Below the pieces are notes generated by a model, which searched no databases, was not told the origin of the DNA, and saw only the letters and a list, made by a program, of their open reading frames with translations. Of a stretch of DNA of 64,000 nucleotides, positions 1 to 11,009 are shown piece after piece (position 1 is the first letter of the stretch; every line of letters starts with the position of its first letter). The stretch spans positions 4,346,001 through 4,410,000 of the forward strand of contig NC_056767.1 of assembly GCF_018687715.1 (NCBI RefSeq), in the 5' to 3' direction. The DNA is from Carya illinoinensis. Lineage: Eukaryota > Streptophyta > Magnoliopsida > Fagales > Juglandaceae. The position numbers were made by a program, and so were the translations under genes.

Positions 1-2200
1 ATTAATATTAAAAAATTATATTATAATAATATTTTAGTAATTACTATTCAAAATATCTCATCTCATCCGTATAACCAAACAGGACTTTAATTTTTTAAAA
101 TGATAAAAAAGTTCCTCTTAAAATGATCTTTTGTCTTATTTAATAAAAGGTCTATATATGCAGTCTTTACATAAGAACTGCAAATAGAATTTTTCAATAT
201 AAAATAAAATAAAATATTTTTACTATCTAAATAAAGCCGACTTGTTAGTTTTACAAATGAGATGAGATAAAATAAGATAAGATCAAAATTAAAAGTTAAA
301 TAAAATATTGTTAGAATATAATTTTGTAAGATTATTCTTATTTTAAGATTTGAAAAAATTAAATTATTTATTATATTTTGTGTGAAAGTTTAAAAAAATT
401 ATAATGATTTAATAAAATAAGATTAGATGAATTAAAATGATTTGCATAACCAAATGATACTTATAATCGATAAAGTGTAAGGATCACTTCATTATATATA
501 TAAATTTTATTTCTATATTTTTTTAATATTTTATACATATTAAAAATATATATGTATATGAATAAAAATAAAATAAAATAATCATAGATCAAATGCGTCA
601 GTTCAAAAAGCATGATCCATATATTTAACATTAGATGTCGGATTAATATATCTAAATTCAGTCATTCTATTTAGGGACATTATTGATGTGAGATGTAAAT
701 TAAATCAAACCACATCGCAAATATATAATTTTTCATCCAAGTTATTTAGATTGTTTGCTTGAATTTTATGACTTAAATAAAATATTATTAGAATATTATT
801 TTTTAATATTATTATTATTTTATGATTTGAAAAGTTGAATTATTTATTATATTTTATGTGAAAATTTAAGAAAAATGTAATGATGAGATGAGATGAAATG
901 ATTTTCAAATCCAAATGAGACGGAGTGGTTTAAATTATGAAATGAAATAATTTTAAATAAAAGATAAAAATTAAATAAAATATTATTTTTAATATTACTA
1001 TTTTGCCAACATTAGTACATTTTTCGTTTCTTTCATTACTGTTGATGATCGAACTTTTCCGACTCTGGCTAGCCGACTATATTCCTGTTTTCCCCGAAGG
1101 TGAATATGAAGGTTGTCGAAGTGATATTTTCCTTGTGAAATGTACCCAAACAAAAGACTGTTGTGCCTTTCTTTTAGGTATGGTTTCAGTTGTTATAACC
1201 AATTGTTTAACTTATTAGATTAAAGTAAACCCTTTTTGTTGGTCCCCTTCTTAAATCAACCAAGAAATATAAGCTCAAAATTATGAGTTTTTTGTCATTT
1301 TCTTTTTATTTTATCCCCTTCTAATTATAAAAATACGAGTAATGCTGAATATAGTTGTGAATTGTATAAATTTCGCATATAGACTTTTAAAAAAATAAAA
1401 TAGTAAGATTTTTCATGCGTACACTCTTCAAAAAAAGTGCACGATATTTACAAATTCTAATATTAAAAAAATTAATTCTCTATAATATACTTTATTTTAT
1501 GTGTAGTTTAAACAATAAATTAAAATAAAATGAGTTATAATAATTTGATTTATGAGAGTATTCGTCTGAATTCTAAGAACGAAAATATGTATTCTTGTTT
1601 ATTTTTTAAAAATTTTTTATCTTATTTCTTTTATTTAATTATTATAATTTTTTTAATTTTCATAAAAAATAAAATAAATAATTTAATTTTTAAATTTTAA
1701 TATAAAATAATATTTTAATAATATATTATTTAATTTTTAACTTTAATTATAACTTATTTTTTCTAATCTCTTAAAATAAAAAGAATGTCTACAAATCAAA
1801 TCAATTTAGATAAATATATAGCCGCAATAAGTGAAAATACGTCAGCCTTTTCGATTTTATGTATAAAAAAATAAAATCGGAACAAAAATTAAGGAAAAAA
1901 AGTACATACGTGTCAAACCATCAAATTCCTTAGATTCAGAACTGCTGACGCATGAAACATGTTGCGTGGGGTTGGGATTCTCTCTCCAAAACATTTTTTT
2001 ATTTATTTGCCTACAGAGAAACCTGAGTTGAAGAAAACAGTACACAGTATTGTGACGTAAGCAATAAGCGACCGCTCCCCATCCTCTAATTTATTAAACT
2101 CCCCGAAATCCCACCCTCCCTCCCTCGCTCCTCATACACGCACTCTCACACCCCCACTTCCCTCTGTTGACCTCTGCACTGTCTCTATCGCTCTCCGGCG
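1..2200. other. AT-rich intergenic region with MITE remnants, ending in the glutaredoxin promoter
   Basis: No convincing gene. Three degenerate copies of the recurring MITE family A are visible at about 1-90, 235-470 and 748-928. They are recognised by the GTTTGGTTA-like end, runs of GAGATGAGATG, and an interior of the type TTGAATTATTTATTATATTTT. A related short-repeat fragment (AGTAATGCTGAATATAG type) is at about 1345-1475. The last 350 bases are less AT-rich and lead into the glutaredoxin gene. Confidence 0.6.
1839..2057. promoter_or_regulatory. Three TGACG (TGA-bZIP type) motifs upstream of the glutaredoxin gene
   Basis: TGACG cores occur at 1840-1844 (reverse strand, ACGTCA), 1946-1950 (TGACGCA) and 2053-2057 (TGACGTAA). 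They are almost evenly spaced at about 107 bases, and the last is about 145 bp before the ATG. TGACG is the core bound by TGA-class bZIP factors, the known partners of CC-type glutaredoxins. Regulation by TGA factors here is inference from motif and context. Confidence 0.4.
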
Positions 2201-2617
2201 ATGCAAGACCTACGACGTTGCTCAGACGATGTCTTCCGCCTCGACCTGACCTCTCCGGCCACCGCATCCTCCTCAACCTTATCCCTCGACATGGCCGAGT
2301 CCGCTGAGGCCCGAATCCGGCGCCTCATATCCGAGCACCCGGTGATTATCTTCAGCCGATCCTCCTGCTGCATGTGCCACGTCATGAAGAAGCTGCTCTC
2401 CACCATCGGCGTCCACCCCACCGTCATCGAATTGGACGAGCTCGAGATCTCCGCCCTCCCGTCCTCTTCAGATACCGACACCGACTCCCCCCGCACACCC
2501 GCCCCCGCCGTATTCATTGGCGGTACCTCCGTCGGAGGCTTGGAGTCTCTCGTTGCCCTCCACCTCAGTGGCCACCTAGTTCCCAAGCTCGTAGAAGTCG
2601 GTGCTCTCTGGGTATGA
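2201..2617 (+). CDS. CC-type (class III, ROXY family) glutaredoxin
   Basis: Single-exon gene of 138 aa, a usual length for this plant-specific glutaredoxin class. The active site is CCMC at residues 56-59, preceded by the beta strand HPVIIFSR. The glutathione-binding strand PAVFIGG follows at 102-108, then a GG-containing helix start. The C-terminus is ALWV. In this family a C-terminal ALWL-type motif recruits TGA bZIP factors, so the final Leu to Val change is conservative. The protein is expected in nucleus and cytosol as a redox or transcriptional co-regulator acting on TGA factors. The N-terminus with SEHPVIIFSR reminds me of the GRXC6-like branch, which I recall rather than can test. An in-frame Met at residue 31 is an alternative start, but the longer frame resembles its relatives. 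Confidence 0.92.
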   Translation: MQDLRRCSDDVFRLDLTSPATASSSTLSLDMAESAEARIRRLISEHPVIIFSRSSCCMCHVMKKLLSTIGVHPTVIELDELEISALPSSSDTDTDSPRTPAPAVFIGGTSVGGLESLVALHLSGHLVPKLVEVGALWV

Positions 2618-3317
2618 CATCTTTATTCTCTTCGTTAGCTTAATTTCCGTTCGATGACTCTGTTAATAGTCGTAGAACAAGAAGAAGAAGATGTGCGAGT
2701 TCGTGTATGACGTATTATTTGCGTGAGGCGTACTCGCTCTTGTAGATGCAACACGTGTACTAAAACTCCAAATACGTCGACGTTTCGTTTAGTTGGTTTT
2801 GTTTCGTCATAACAACTTTTCTGCGTCTGGATCTAGTTCAGAAATTAAAGTCTGTAGATTATAGGGTCCCACCATGTGGGGCCACTTGTCATTCATAAGC
2901 ATCAGGGCTGTCCCTCTTAAATAGTAGTCTAGTGTTTATTAATCTTAATTGACTGTTATTTTAATTATTATTACTCTAGTCTGTGAAATAAAAATTAATT
3001 ACAAAATTAGTAATTTAATTTCTTGAAAATTAATATCAGAACATAAAAAATTAATAATTAGGCGTTTCCGTCAATTAAAAAAATTAATGAGAATTTGCTA
3101 ACGGCTATCGTTGATTTTCTAACAAAAGATTGATATAGATAACTAATTATGAGTTTTTTAAGATTTAAATATTTTGAGAAAGATAATAATCTAACCTCTG
3201 TTTGCAAAAATTGAAAAATCTGGTTCTGTTACTAATTTGTAATTAACAAAAAAAATTTCAGTGGCTTTGGTGGTAACATAATCGAATCATGGAAAGATCC
3301 TGACCATTCAGGTGCCA

Positions 3318-3490
3318 TTTTAGATATCGAGTGAGAGATAAAATTTAAAAATTAATTAAAATATTATTTTTTAATATTATTATTATTAGTTTATGATTTT
3401 AATTATTGATTGTATTTTATATAAAAAATTTAAAAATTTTTAATAATAAGATGAGATGAGATGAAATATTTTCATTATCTAAACAGAGTT
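3318..3490. repeat. MITE family A copy (degenerate)
   Basis: It shares the family interior (TTTTTAATATTATTATTATT, then a TTGTATTTTATAT stretch) and the GATGAGATGAGATGAAAT end motif with the copies at 748-928, 5200-5365 and 28459-28672. The boundaries are approximate. Confidence 0.5.
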
Positions 3491-5199
3491 AAATCTTGTA
3501 TATTTGTTTGATTTACATAATTACGTGGGATTATAATTATATGTATTATTTTTTTTATTACGAGTAATAATTTACGTATAATTTTTTATAACTATTTATA
3601 TAGTTATGATTTAAATTTAGAGTTCTGCATGATAATATTATTTTTACAAATTATTTTATACATATGCTCTTCATTCCAAACATGGTTGTGTAAAAAATTA
3701 TATATATATATATATATATACTAGGTGGGAGTAACGTGCAAAGCACGTTTATCTAATTTTATGAAAAGATTATTTGTAAAAAATAATATATATTTTATAA
3801 AAATTATTGATGTCACTTAATAATTTAAGGCATATTGGAGAAAATAAAAAAATTAGTTCAAAATTTTATATAATCCAATACATGTTTATAACATCTATAA
3901 TTTTAGCAAAGATGTATGCGAAAAATTTAATAAAAGTCTAACACAAACGGTAGTTTAAAATATGTGTCGTTTGATGTTTGTATTATAATTCATCAATTTA
4001 TGTCATCTTGTAGACAATCAATAGAGACAACATTGAAATTCTTATTTTGCTGTTAGTTGAGTCAATCAGGGACAACACAAAGTTAAAACATAATCTTTTT
4101 ATAAAATTTGTGGTATAATATTTTTTATATATAGCATATATATAAATCATAAAATATATTTTGAAATTGTTGGCCGAATTTACTCTTTTTTTATTAGCTC
4201 AAGAATCACGACCTTTGTCACGTGGCTATCATAGCAAGCCTACGTATGGAATATGACTTAGCGGAAGCTACGTCCTACTACCATGGGGAAAAAAAATATT
4301 TGATTAAACACACTTGTATTATATATTATATGAGATTTTTAAATTTGGAATACTCAATAATCTGAGTTAATGAAACGTATAATATATGTATATTATACTT
4401 AGGGATTCACATCTTATGCACCTAATACGTGTATATGTTAAGGAGAAAAAGAAAAATATAATAACTAATCTTTAATTACTTATTATTATATAAACTATTA
4501 AGTATTATAATTATTGAGATTAATAAATCATATAACAATATTGAATGCTATCTCTCTCAACATTTATGTCTTCATTTTATGTGCCAAACCGTTAAAACAA
4601 ACGGTGTTAACTTTAACGGAAAAACAAGAAAAACCGTTAAAACAAGATTTTCTATTTCATACACACTTTTTATATATATAGAAGATATATATATTTATAT
4701 CATTTTCCATTGCAATTAATCTACAAATCTACTATTTCCTCTCTCTCAATCGTTTCATAACCAAATTCAAGTTGAAGTTCTTAGCTTTTTCCATCAAATT
4801 TATGTCATGCTTTTATCCAAATTTATTGGTATTTTTAGATGAGAAATGTTTTAGTTATAAAGAAACTTTACAAAATAAAACAAATAAATTGATGTAGTTT
4901 AATTATGTACGTTAAATTATAAAATTATTTTTATTATAAAGTACATCTAACGTACTATATAAAATCTTACTAATTTGTAAATTTATTTTTTTGAAATATC
5001 TTTGTAGTTATAAGTTATGGCGCTTCTTTTTTTAGATTATAAGTATAATCGTATTGATCGATCTGTTCAAAAAAGTTATGAAGTTAGCTAAAATCATACA
5101 TTTTTATTTATCAAATTTAATGCCATATTCTCCCCTTATTTTTTATTCACATCCAGTTCACCAAATCATATGTTTTTCTTGTTTATATTCTCATAATTT

Positions 5200-5365
5200 A
5201 AGGCTTTGTTTGATTATATAAATAAAATGATATAAGATGAGAAGAAAATTAAAAAGAATATTATTAAAATATAATTTTTATTTAAATTTTTAAAAATAAA
5301 TTATTTATTATATTTTATATAATAAATTAAAAATATTATAATAATTAAATGAGATGGCGTAACTT
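5200..5365. repeat. MITE family A copy
   Basis: It starts with AAGGCTTTGTTTGATTATA and carries the usual TATAAGATGAGAAG, ATTATTTATTATATTTTAT and AATGAGATGG blocks. Same family as the copy in FTSH4 intron 5. Confidence 0.55.
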
Positions 5366-5420
5366 AATAAAAGTTGTAAGCATAGCAATAACTATTAAGA
5401 CATATATTTTAAAAGGGCTT

Positions 5421-5629
5421 TACTACATACAATCGGGAAATACAGTCGGCGTGCAATCGACTGTACGGAATGAATAAAAAAAAATTATAAAAAAATTATT
5501 TTATATTCAGGGGGACCTATATGAATAAAAAAAAATTATAAAAATAATTTTTTTCATGTAAATTTCGTATTAATTTATTTTTTTTCTACGACTGTACGCT
5601 GACTATATTTTCCGACTGTAAAAAATATT
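5421..5629. repeat. MITE with about 35-bp terminal inverted repeats (family B)
   Basis: The left end reads ACAATCGGGAAATACAGTCG then GCGTGCAATCG. The reverse complement of the right end reads ACAGTCGGAAAATATAGTCA then GCGTACAGTCG. The interior is A/T-rich and non-coding. It ends only about 30 bp before the Mutator-like element. Confidence 0.65.
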
Positions 5630-5665
5630 TCTCATTTTAAAAAGGAATTTTACCAATTAAGGAAA

Positions 5666-5740
5666 GGAAAATGCTGCTGTGCCGCTTCTATTTGCCCGCT
5701 TTGGATGACCGCATGAGGTGGCACTACGCGTGTAACATGA
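5666..5740 (+). repeat. Left terminal inverted repeat of the MULE
   Basis: Pairs with 12252-12326. The best conserved blocks are GTGCCGC near 5679-5685 and the stretch around GTGGCAC about 30-40 bp further in. Confidence 0.75.
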
Positions 5741-5789
5741 TGTGGACGGACAAAACGTATTCCTTTCCCGCGTAAAGAGAACCCATCCG

Positions 5790-6290
5790 TGGCATCCATC
5801 CGTGGCATCCATCTCCCCCACCTGGCCCACCGTAACAACTCCGACCACCACCATATCGACTCCGACCACCACAATAACGAACTCCGACCACCGTAACGAC
5901 TCCGGCGACGGAAGGATCCGAAGATCCCGTACTATCATTTCCTATTTTCGTGCATCAAAGAATGAGGCCATCCGTATGCGTTCTGCCCCACCTCCCCCCA
6001 CCGCCGTAACGACTCCGACCACCACCATAAAGAACGGCGACCACCACCGTACTGGGCCCCCCATCTACGGCGTCACGACAGATCCGGATTTCACCATCTA
6101 CGGCGCCATGTGAGCCGAGAACCCCATCGAACCACCTGCCCCTGCACCTACCATCACGGCAAGCTACGCCCAGTTTGATCAGCCCCATCTCCGGCGACTT
6201 CTGGGTCCACCGATTGACGCCACAAGCTCGACCCCCACGCTGGCTGACGCCACAAGCTCGACCCCCACGCTGGCTGAAGGTAAAGATGAT
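5790..6290 (+). repeat. GC-rich MULE leader with short direct repeats, including a 30-bp tandem duplication
   Basis: The segment is rich in CGACTCCGACCACC repeats (about 5825-6040). It ends with two identical 30-bp copies at 6215-6244 and 6245-6274, beginning TGACGCCACAAGCTCG. It lies just before a probable 5'-UTR intron (donor AAG|GTAAAG near 6280, acceptor TTGTAG near 6735). Small open frames here have repeat-derived compositions and are not called as genes. Confidence 0.55.
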
Positions 6291-6755
6291 TTCGGATCTG
6301 TGTTTTTTATTTCTTAGCATTTACATTTATCAGATCATCCATCTCCTTCATCAATTACATTTTTCTTGCCTTAATCTAATGGGTAATACATGCTAACAGA
6401 TAGATTATATTATAGCATACGACTGAATAGATTATTATGTATGTTAGGACTAAGTGTATTTTGATTTTGATTTAGTTAGGAACAGCTTATAATTACATAC
6501 TTAAGTTTCGAAACTTAACATATGAAGCAACTACAATAAATCACAACTTTCAGTCACTTACCAAGAAATAGATACATATATTATTTATTTTCATTTCAGC
6601 TAGTGTGTTGGATTTGGTAATTTAACAATCATTATGACTGAAAATTTATCACATGCTTTCCCATTGTTGTATCTTGTAATATAAAATAGCTGAAATTATA
6701 TTCTAATTCAATTTGATCAGGTTGTTACTTGTAGGTTTGCCAAGGTTGAGTTGAT

Positions 6756-9460
6756 ATGGCTTCCTTAGTAGAGTTATCGGATAATGAATATGATGAAGTA
6801 GTGGTTGATAATAGTCCTATTAATGATGAAGGTGGCGAAGTACCCGAGGTTGATGATGGTGTCGAAGAACCGAAGGTTGGAATGACCTTTTCTAGTGAGG
6901 AAGAAGTTCGATCTTACTATATGAAGTATGCTAAGCAGAAAGGGTTCGGGGTGCGAAGAAGGAATTCTAGACAAAGTGAGGACGGGAAGGTTAGATGGTT
7001 TACATTAGTATGTGCGCGGCAAGGCATAACAAAGAGTCGGGCTTCCAATGTCCTCAGGCCAAGACAAACGGAGAGGGTAGGGTGCAAAGCAAGAGTTAAT
7101 TCAGTTTTGAATGAGGACGGCGGATACACCTTGTCCAGTGTCATATTGGATCACACACATTATTGTAGTCCGGGGAAAGCCAGACACTTTAGATGTTTCA
7201 AGAAGGTAGATGGGAGGGTTAAAAAAAGGCTTGAAATAAATGATGAGGCCGGAATACGTACGTCAAAGACTTTCAAGAGTGTAGTTGTTGAAGCGGGGGG
7301 TTATGAAAATGTGCCATTTGGAGAGAAAGAATGTCGAAACTATATTGAGAAAGCACGTCAACTTCGCCTCGGAGTTGGAGGCGTTGAAGCTCTAATGAAC
7401 TACTTCCAGGATATGCAAAAAAAAAATGCTGACTTTTTTTATGCGATCGATGTGGGTGCTGACATGAGGTTAAAGAATGTCTTTTGGGCAGATGCCCGAA
7501 GTAGAGCTGCATATCAATCATTCGGGGATGTGATCACTTTTGATACAACATACCTTACCAATGCGTATAAAATGCCGTTTGCACCATTTGTTGGTGTCAA
7601 CCATCATGGTCAGTCAATCTTATTTGGGTGTGGATTGATATCCAATGAGGATGCGCATACTTTTGAGTGGTTGTTTGAGTCATGGTTGAAATGTATGAAT
7701 GACCAACCACCAAATGCAATCATTACCGACCAAGACAAGGCGATGCAACTTGCAATTGCCAGGGTGTTCCCATCGTCGAGGCATCGCTTTTGTTTGTGGC
7801 ATATCTTGAAGAAGCTTCCAGAGAAATTCGGGTCACATTCTCAATATAACGAGATCAAGAGTAGTCTACACAAATGTGTGTATGACTCGTTAAGTGAGAA
7901 TGAGTTTGAAGAAGGATGGTGCGAGATGCTTGACACGTATGATCTACGCGATAATGGATGGTTGGGATCTCTTTATGTTAATAGGCGGTTTTGGGTGCCG
8001 GCGTACGTTAAATGCACGTTTTGGGCTGGAATGTCAACTACACAACGTAGTGAAGGCATGAATGCATTTTTTGATGACTACGTTCACTCTAGGACCGAAC
8101 TGAAACAATTTGTTGAGCAGTATGATTCAGCCCTTATGAGGAAGGCAGAGAATGAACGAATTGCTGACTTCAGTTCATTTAACACTGAGATTCCTTGCAT
8201 CTCCCGCTATCCTATCGAGAAGCAATTTCAAAAAACATACACAATTGCCAAGTTTAAGGAAGTCCAAGAAGAATTCCGAGGGTTTTTATATTTGAGTCAC
8301 TCGTATTTAGGGGGCGATGGTGCAAAATATGAGTACGTTGTCGCGGATGAGATGTGAGTGAGTGATGGATTCATTAAACGTGTAAACTACAATGTGAGTG
8401 TAGAGGAAGTAGATCCCCTAAATATTACATGCAGTTGCAAGTTGTTTGAGTTTAGGGGAATATTATGCAGACATGCTCTTCGTATTCTGGCACAGTTAGG
8501 CAAGACTGAAGTACCACAAAAATACATTTTGGCTCGTTGGAGGAAGGATTCAAAGAGAGATTATTTGAATGTAAAAAGCAGTTATGAGGCGACAAGCAAC
8601 CCTGTGAGAAAAAGGTTTGATCGGATCCAAAGTTGCTTCCACTCATTGTGTTCAAATGCCGCAAAGACAGAGGGGAACTGTGTGAAATTGATTGCTCAGC
8701 TAGAACAATTAAAGCAAGAGTACCCGGATGCTGACTCCTACGAAGGTACCACCACACCTGGACAAGCTACACCCATGGATGGCACGAGAGGCAAAGTTCT
8801 TAGTCCATTGGTGGTTCGGAGTAAAGGGAGACCACCAAGTAAGAGAAAAACGCATCCAGTTGAGAAGAGTCTCAAGAAACCGAGCACTAGAAGGAGATTG
8901 CCCACAACAGAGGTTGTATATTGTTCCATAATATACAAAACATATGTACATTAACTTTGCAAGAAAATATTACTATTTTTCTCAAACTCCAATCATATAG
9001 GTGTACGTTGTGTGAGTCATGTAAGAATTTCCATTTTATAAGTCTGAAGTGGTTGTTTGTAAGATACATTAAGAATTTCTGTGTTCTACTGATATTAATA
9101 GATTATTATGGATTTATGTTCGTATGCATAGAGGAGTCGCCAATTATGTAGAGAAGATAGACCTATGTACAGTGTATCATACCAACAAGATGAAGTGCCT
9201 CAAACCCAGGTATACTAAGTTACTCAAGTGTTCTTTATTTTTATGTGTTTTCTTTTCTTTCCTTTATCAAGCAAATTGATATTTTGTAAATTTTGAAGGT
9301 ATCCTGTCTATATGATCAAGGAAGCCAGGTTTGGACACATGCGCCGGATTTTTTTTGTACTTCCTCGACTGCTCCTCCACCTCCAGTAGAAGCGCAACCT
9401 AGGCGATTGAATCTATCGGATCAAGATGATCTATACGAGCCTAGATGGTGGCAGCCATGA
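6756..9460 (+). CDS. MULE transposase, FAR1/FHY3-related, interrupted by one in-frame TGA
   Basis: My model joins 6756-8912, 9132-9209 and 9299-9460. All junctions are GT-AG and in phase, and the frame ends ...PRWWQP then TGA, giving about 797 aa apart from the stop. Domains in order: an acidic N-terminus; a FAR1 DNA-binding zinc finger at about 42-145 (C86, C110, H133 and H135 are candidate ligands); the MULE DDE core with D263 (FDTTYL), D325 (TDQDKAM), the CLWH motif at 346-349 and E433 (RSEGMN); a SWIM finger CxC-x9-CxH at about 559-573; and a basic GRPPSKRK tail. The in-frame TGA is codon 534 (8355-8357). The frame continues directly into the SWIM domain, so I read it as a point nonsense mutation that would remove SWIM and C-terminus. 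It lies inside a MULE with matching target duplications, so it is the element's transposase and not a domesticated host FAR1 gene. Confidence 0.85.
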
Positions 9461-9522
9461 TGGTGATATCTTTCAGTTGGATATAAGTGTATAGAAGCTA
9501 AGAATTTCTGGTAGTATGTTCA

Positions 9523-10100
9523 GGTTGTATAGAATAGCTGACCCTGGAACTATCCAGCTTGTTTTTTGTGTGAAGGTGGCAATTTCCAGCTTGTTTTTTG
9601 AGCTGGAACAGAAACTTTTCCAGCTTGTATTTTGTGTATTTTGAGCTCAAACTGTAATTTTTGTGTTGGATTTGACTCTGTATTTTGATCGGCTACTTTA
9701 ATTCACAGCTACTGGATGCTTCCAGCATGTATTTTGTAAGATACAAACATTTTCCACCTTGCATTTTGAGCTCAAACTGTAATTGATCAGTTGGATTTTA
9801 GTGTATAGAAGATCGGCTTGTGTAATTCACAGCTACTGGAATTTTTCAGCATGTATTTTGTAAGTTTCTTACATTTTCCAGCTTGTATTTTGTGATCAAA
9901 CTGTAATTGATCAGTTGTGGTTGTTTGTATTTTGATCGGCTTGTGTAATTCACAGCTAGAACAATTTTTCAGCATGTATTTTGTAAGTTTCTGGTATTTT
10001 CCAGCTTGTATTTCGAAAGATGCTGAAACTTTTCAGCATGAGATTAGGGGAGTATTTTGATCGGGTTGTGTAATTCAGGCAAGTTGTGGAATTTTTCAGC
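9523..10100. repeat. Tandem repeat array, period about 124 bp, inside the MULE
   Basis: The anchor CAAACTGTAATT recurs at about 9648, 9773 and 9897, with CAGCATGTATTTTGTAAG and CAGCTTGTATTTTG inside each unit. There are three to four imperfect copies, between the convergent 3' ends of the two MULE genes. Confidence 0.75.
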
Positions 10101-10243
10101 ATGCATTTGTCTGAAACCGAGTACAAACCGAGTACAAAGAGTTACAAAGAGAGAAAAATTTGACATGTACATTGGGTAAGTTCAAGGTCTCAAACCGAGT
10201 ACAAAGATTTACATTCAGTTTTCACAAAGTACAAACAGCTGCC

Positions 10244-10429
10244 ACAAAATAGAAACAGCTGCTACAAAATACAAACAGCTTCTGATAAATACAAACAGCT
10301 GCTACCATCTACAAACAGCTGCCACAAACAGCTTTCACAAAATAGAAACAGCTGCTACAAAATACAAACAGCTTCTGATAAATACAAACAGCTGCTACCA
10401 TCTACAAACAGCTGCCACAAACAGCTTTC
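10244..10429. repeat. Two perfect 93-bp tandem copies built from ACAAACAGCTG subrepeats
   Basis: The copies at 10244-10336 and 10337-10429 are identical by eye. Each consists of about five shorter units of the type ACAAACAGCTGCTAC. They lie just past the stop codon of the GRF gene, so they may form part of its 3' UTR. Confidence 0.85.
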
Positions 10430-10456
10430 ACAAAGCTACAAAGACTTTCCTAGTTG

Positions 10457-11009
10457 CTAACTTCTAAAACTAGGTGAACATTTTCCTTTCAACCAACCAC
10501 AATTGGATATAAGTATCCCAAGAAAGAATAACCACGACAATGAAATTGTTAGCACGTAGGTAGCCTTCTCCAGTTGCCTTTTGCGCCTCTCAGCCTCTAT
10601 TTCTAGTCGATGATTCAAGGATTGGATATCCCTTGATGCTTGGATCTTTTCAACTTCAACTTTTAATTTATCAACATTGTGTTGTAATCGTTTGATCGTC
10701 TTTTGGCAATATGCTGGAATTTCAGGGTCATCCCAGCAGAAGTATCCACAAGACTTTCCAAACTGCAAGAACCAATTCCCAGTTAAATTATAACAATAAA
10801 CATGACTATCAACAAGAATGAGATACGAGGGCGAGAAGAAAATATTTCACCATATAGTTTTGACATCCAAAAAACCGCCGCCCATCATTTTCCTCCGTAT
10901 GCGCAGTTCTTTGACAAGCTTTCATTCCACAATAACAAATTGGGTACTCAATTATTGACTTTCCTTTGGACAGATCACTATTTCCACTGTGTGACTCAGA
11001 CACAGACAT
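10457..11009 (-). CDS. GRF zinc-finger protein with coiled coil and C-terminal membrane segment
   Basis: Two exons on the minus strand, 11009-10851 and 10762-10457, with a GT-AG intron of 88 bp in phase 0, giving 154 aa. The GRF-type finger spans the junction: CYCG at 25-28, GRRFFGC at 43-49, CGYFCWDD at 58-65. A charged heptad-rich helix at about 74-119 looks like a coiled coil, followed by a hydrophobic segment at about 121-141 and a short basic tail. The layout matches a plant family annotated as At4g04775-like, whose function I do not know. GRF fingers in other proteins bind single-stranded nucleic acid. It lies inside the MULE, convergent with the transposase, so it is either a captured host gene or an accessory element gene. 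No stop or frameshift is seen. Confidence 0.8.

Larger units (their letters stand above)
2618..5656. other. AT-rich intergenic region with MITEs
   Basis: No gene seen. It contains the end of the glutaredoxin transcript, a family A MITE at about 3318-3490, a short (TA)n run near 3700-3720, a second family A copy at about 5200-5365 and a TIR-bearing MITE at 5421-5629, listed separately. Everything else is AT-rich sequence without long open frames. Confidence 0.6.

Noticed and set aside
1003..1218. 71-codon open frame with a hydrophobic start
   Set aside because: No ATG at its beginning, no homologue I recognise, and it lies in AT-rich repeat-bearing sequence.
5742..6320. Overlapping open frames of 93-123 codons on both strands
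   Set aside because: Their composition follows CCACC/CGACTCC repeats in the MULE leader. No domain is seen, and both strands are open for the same reason.
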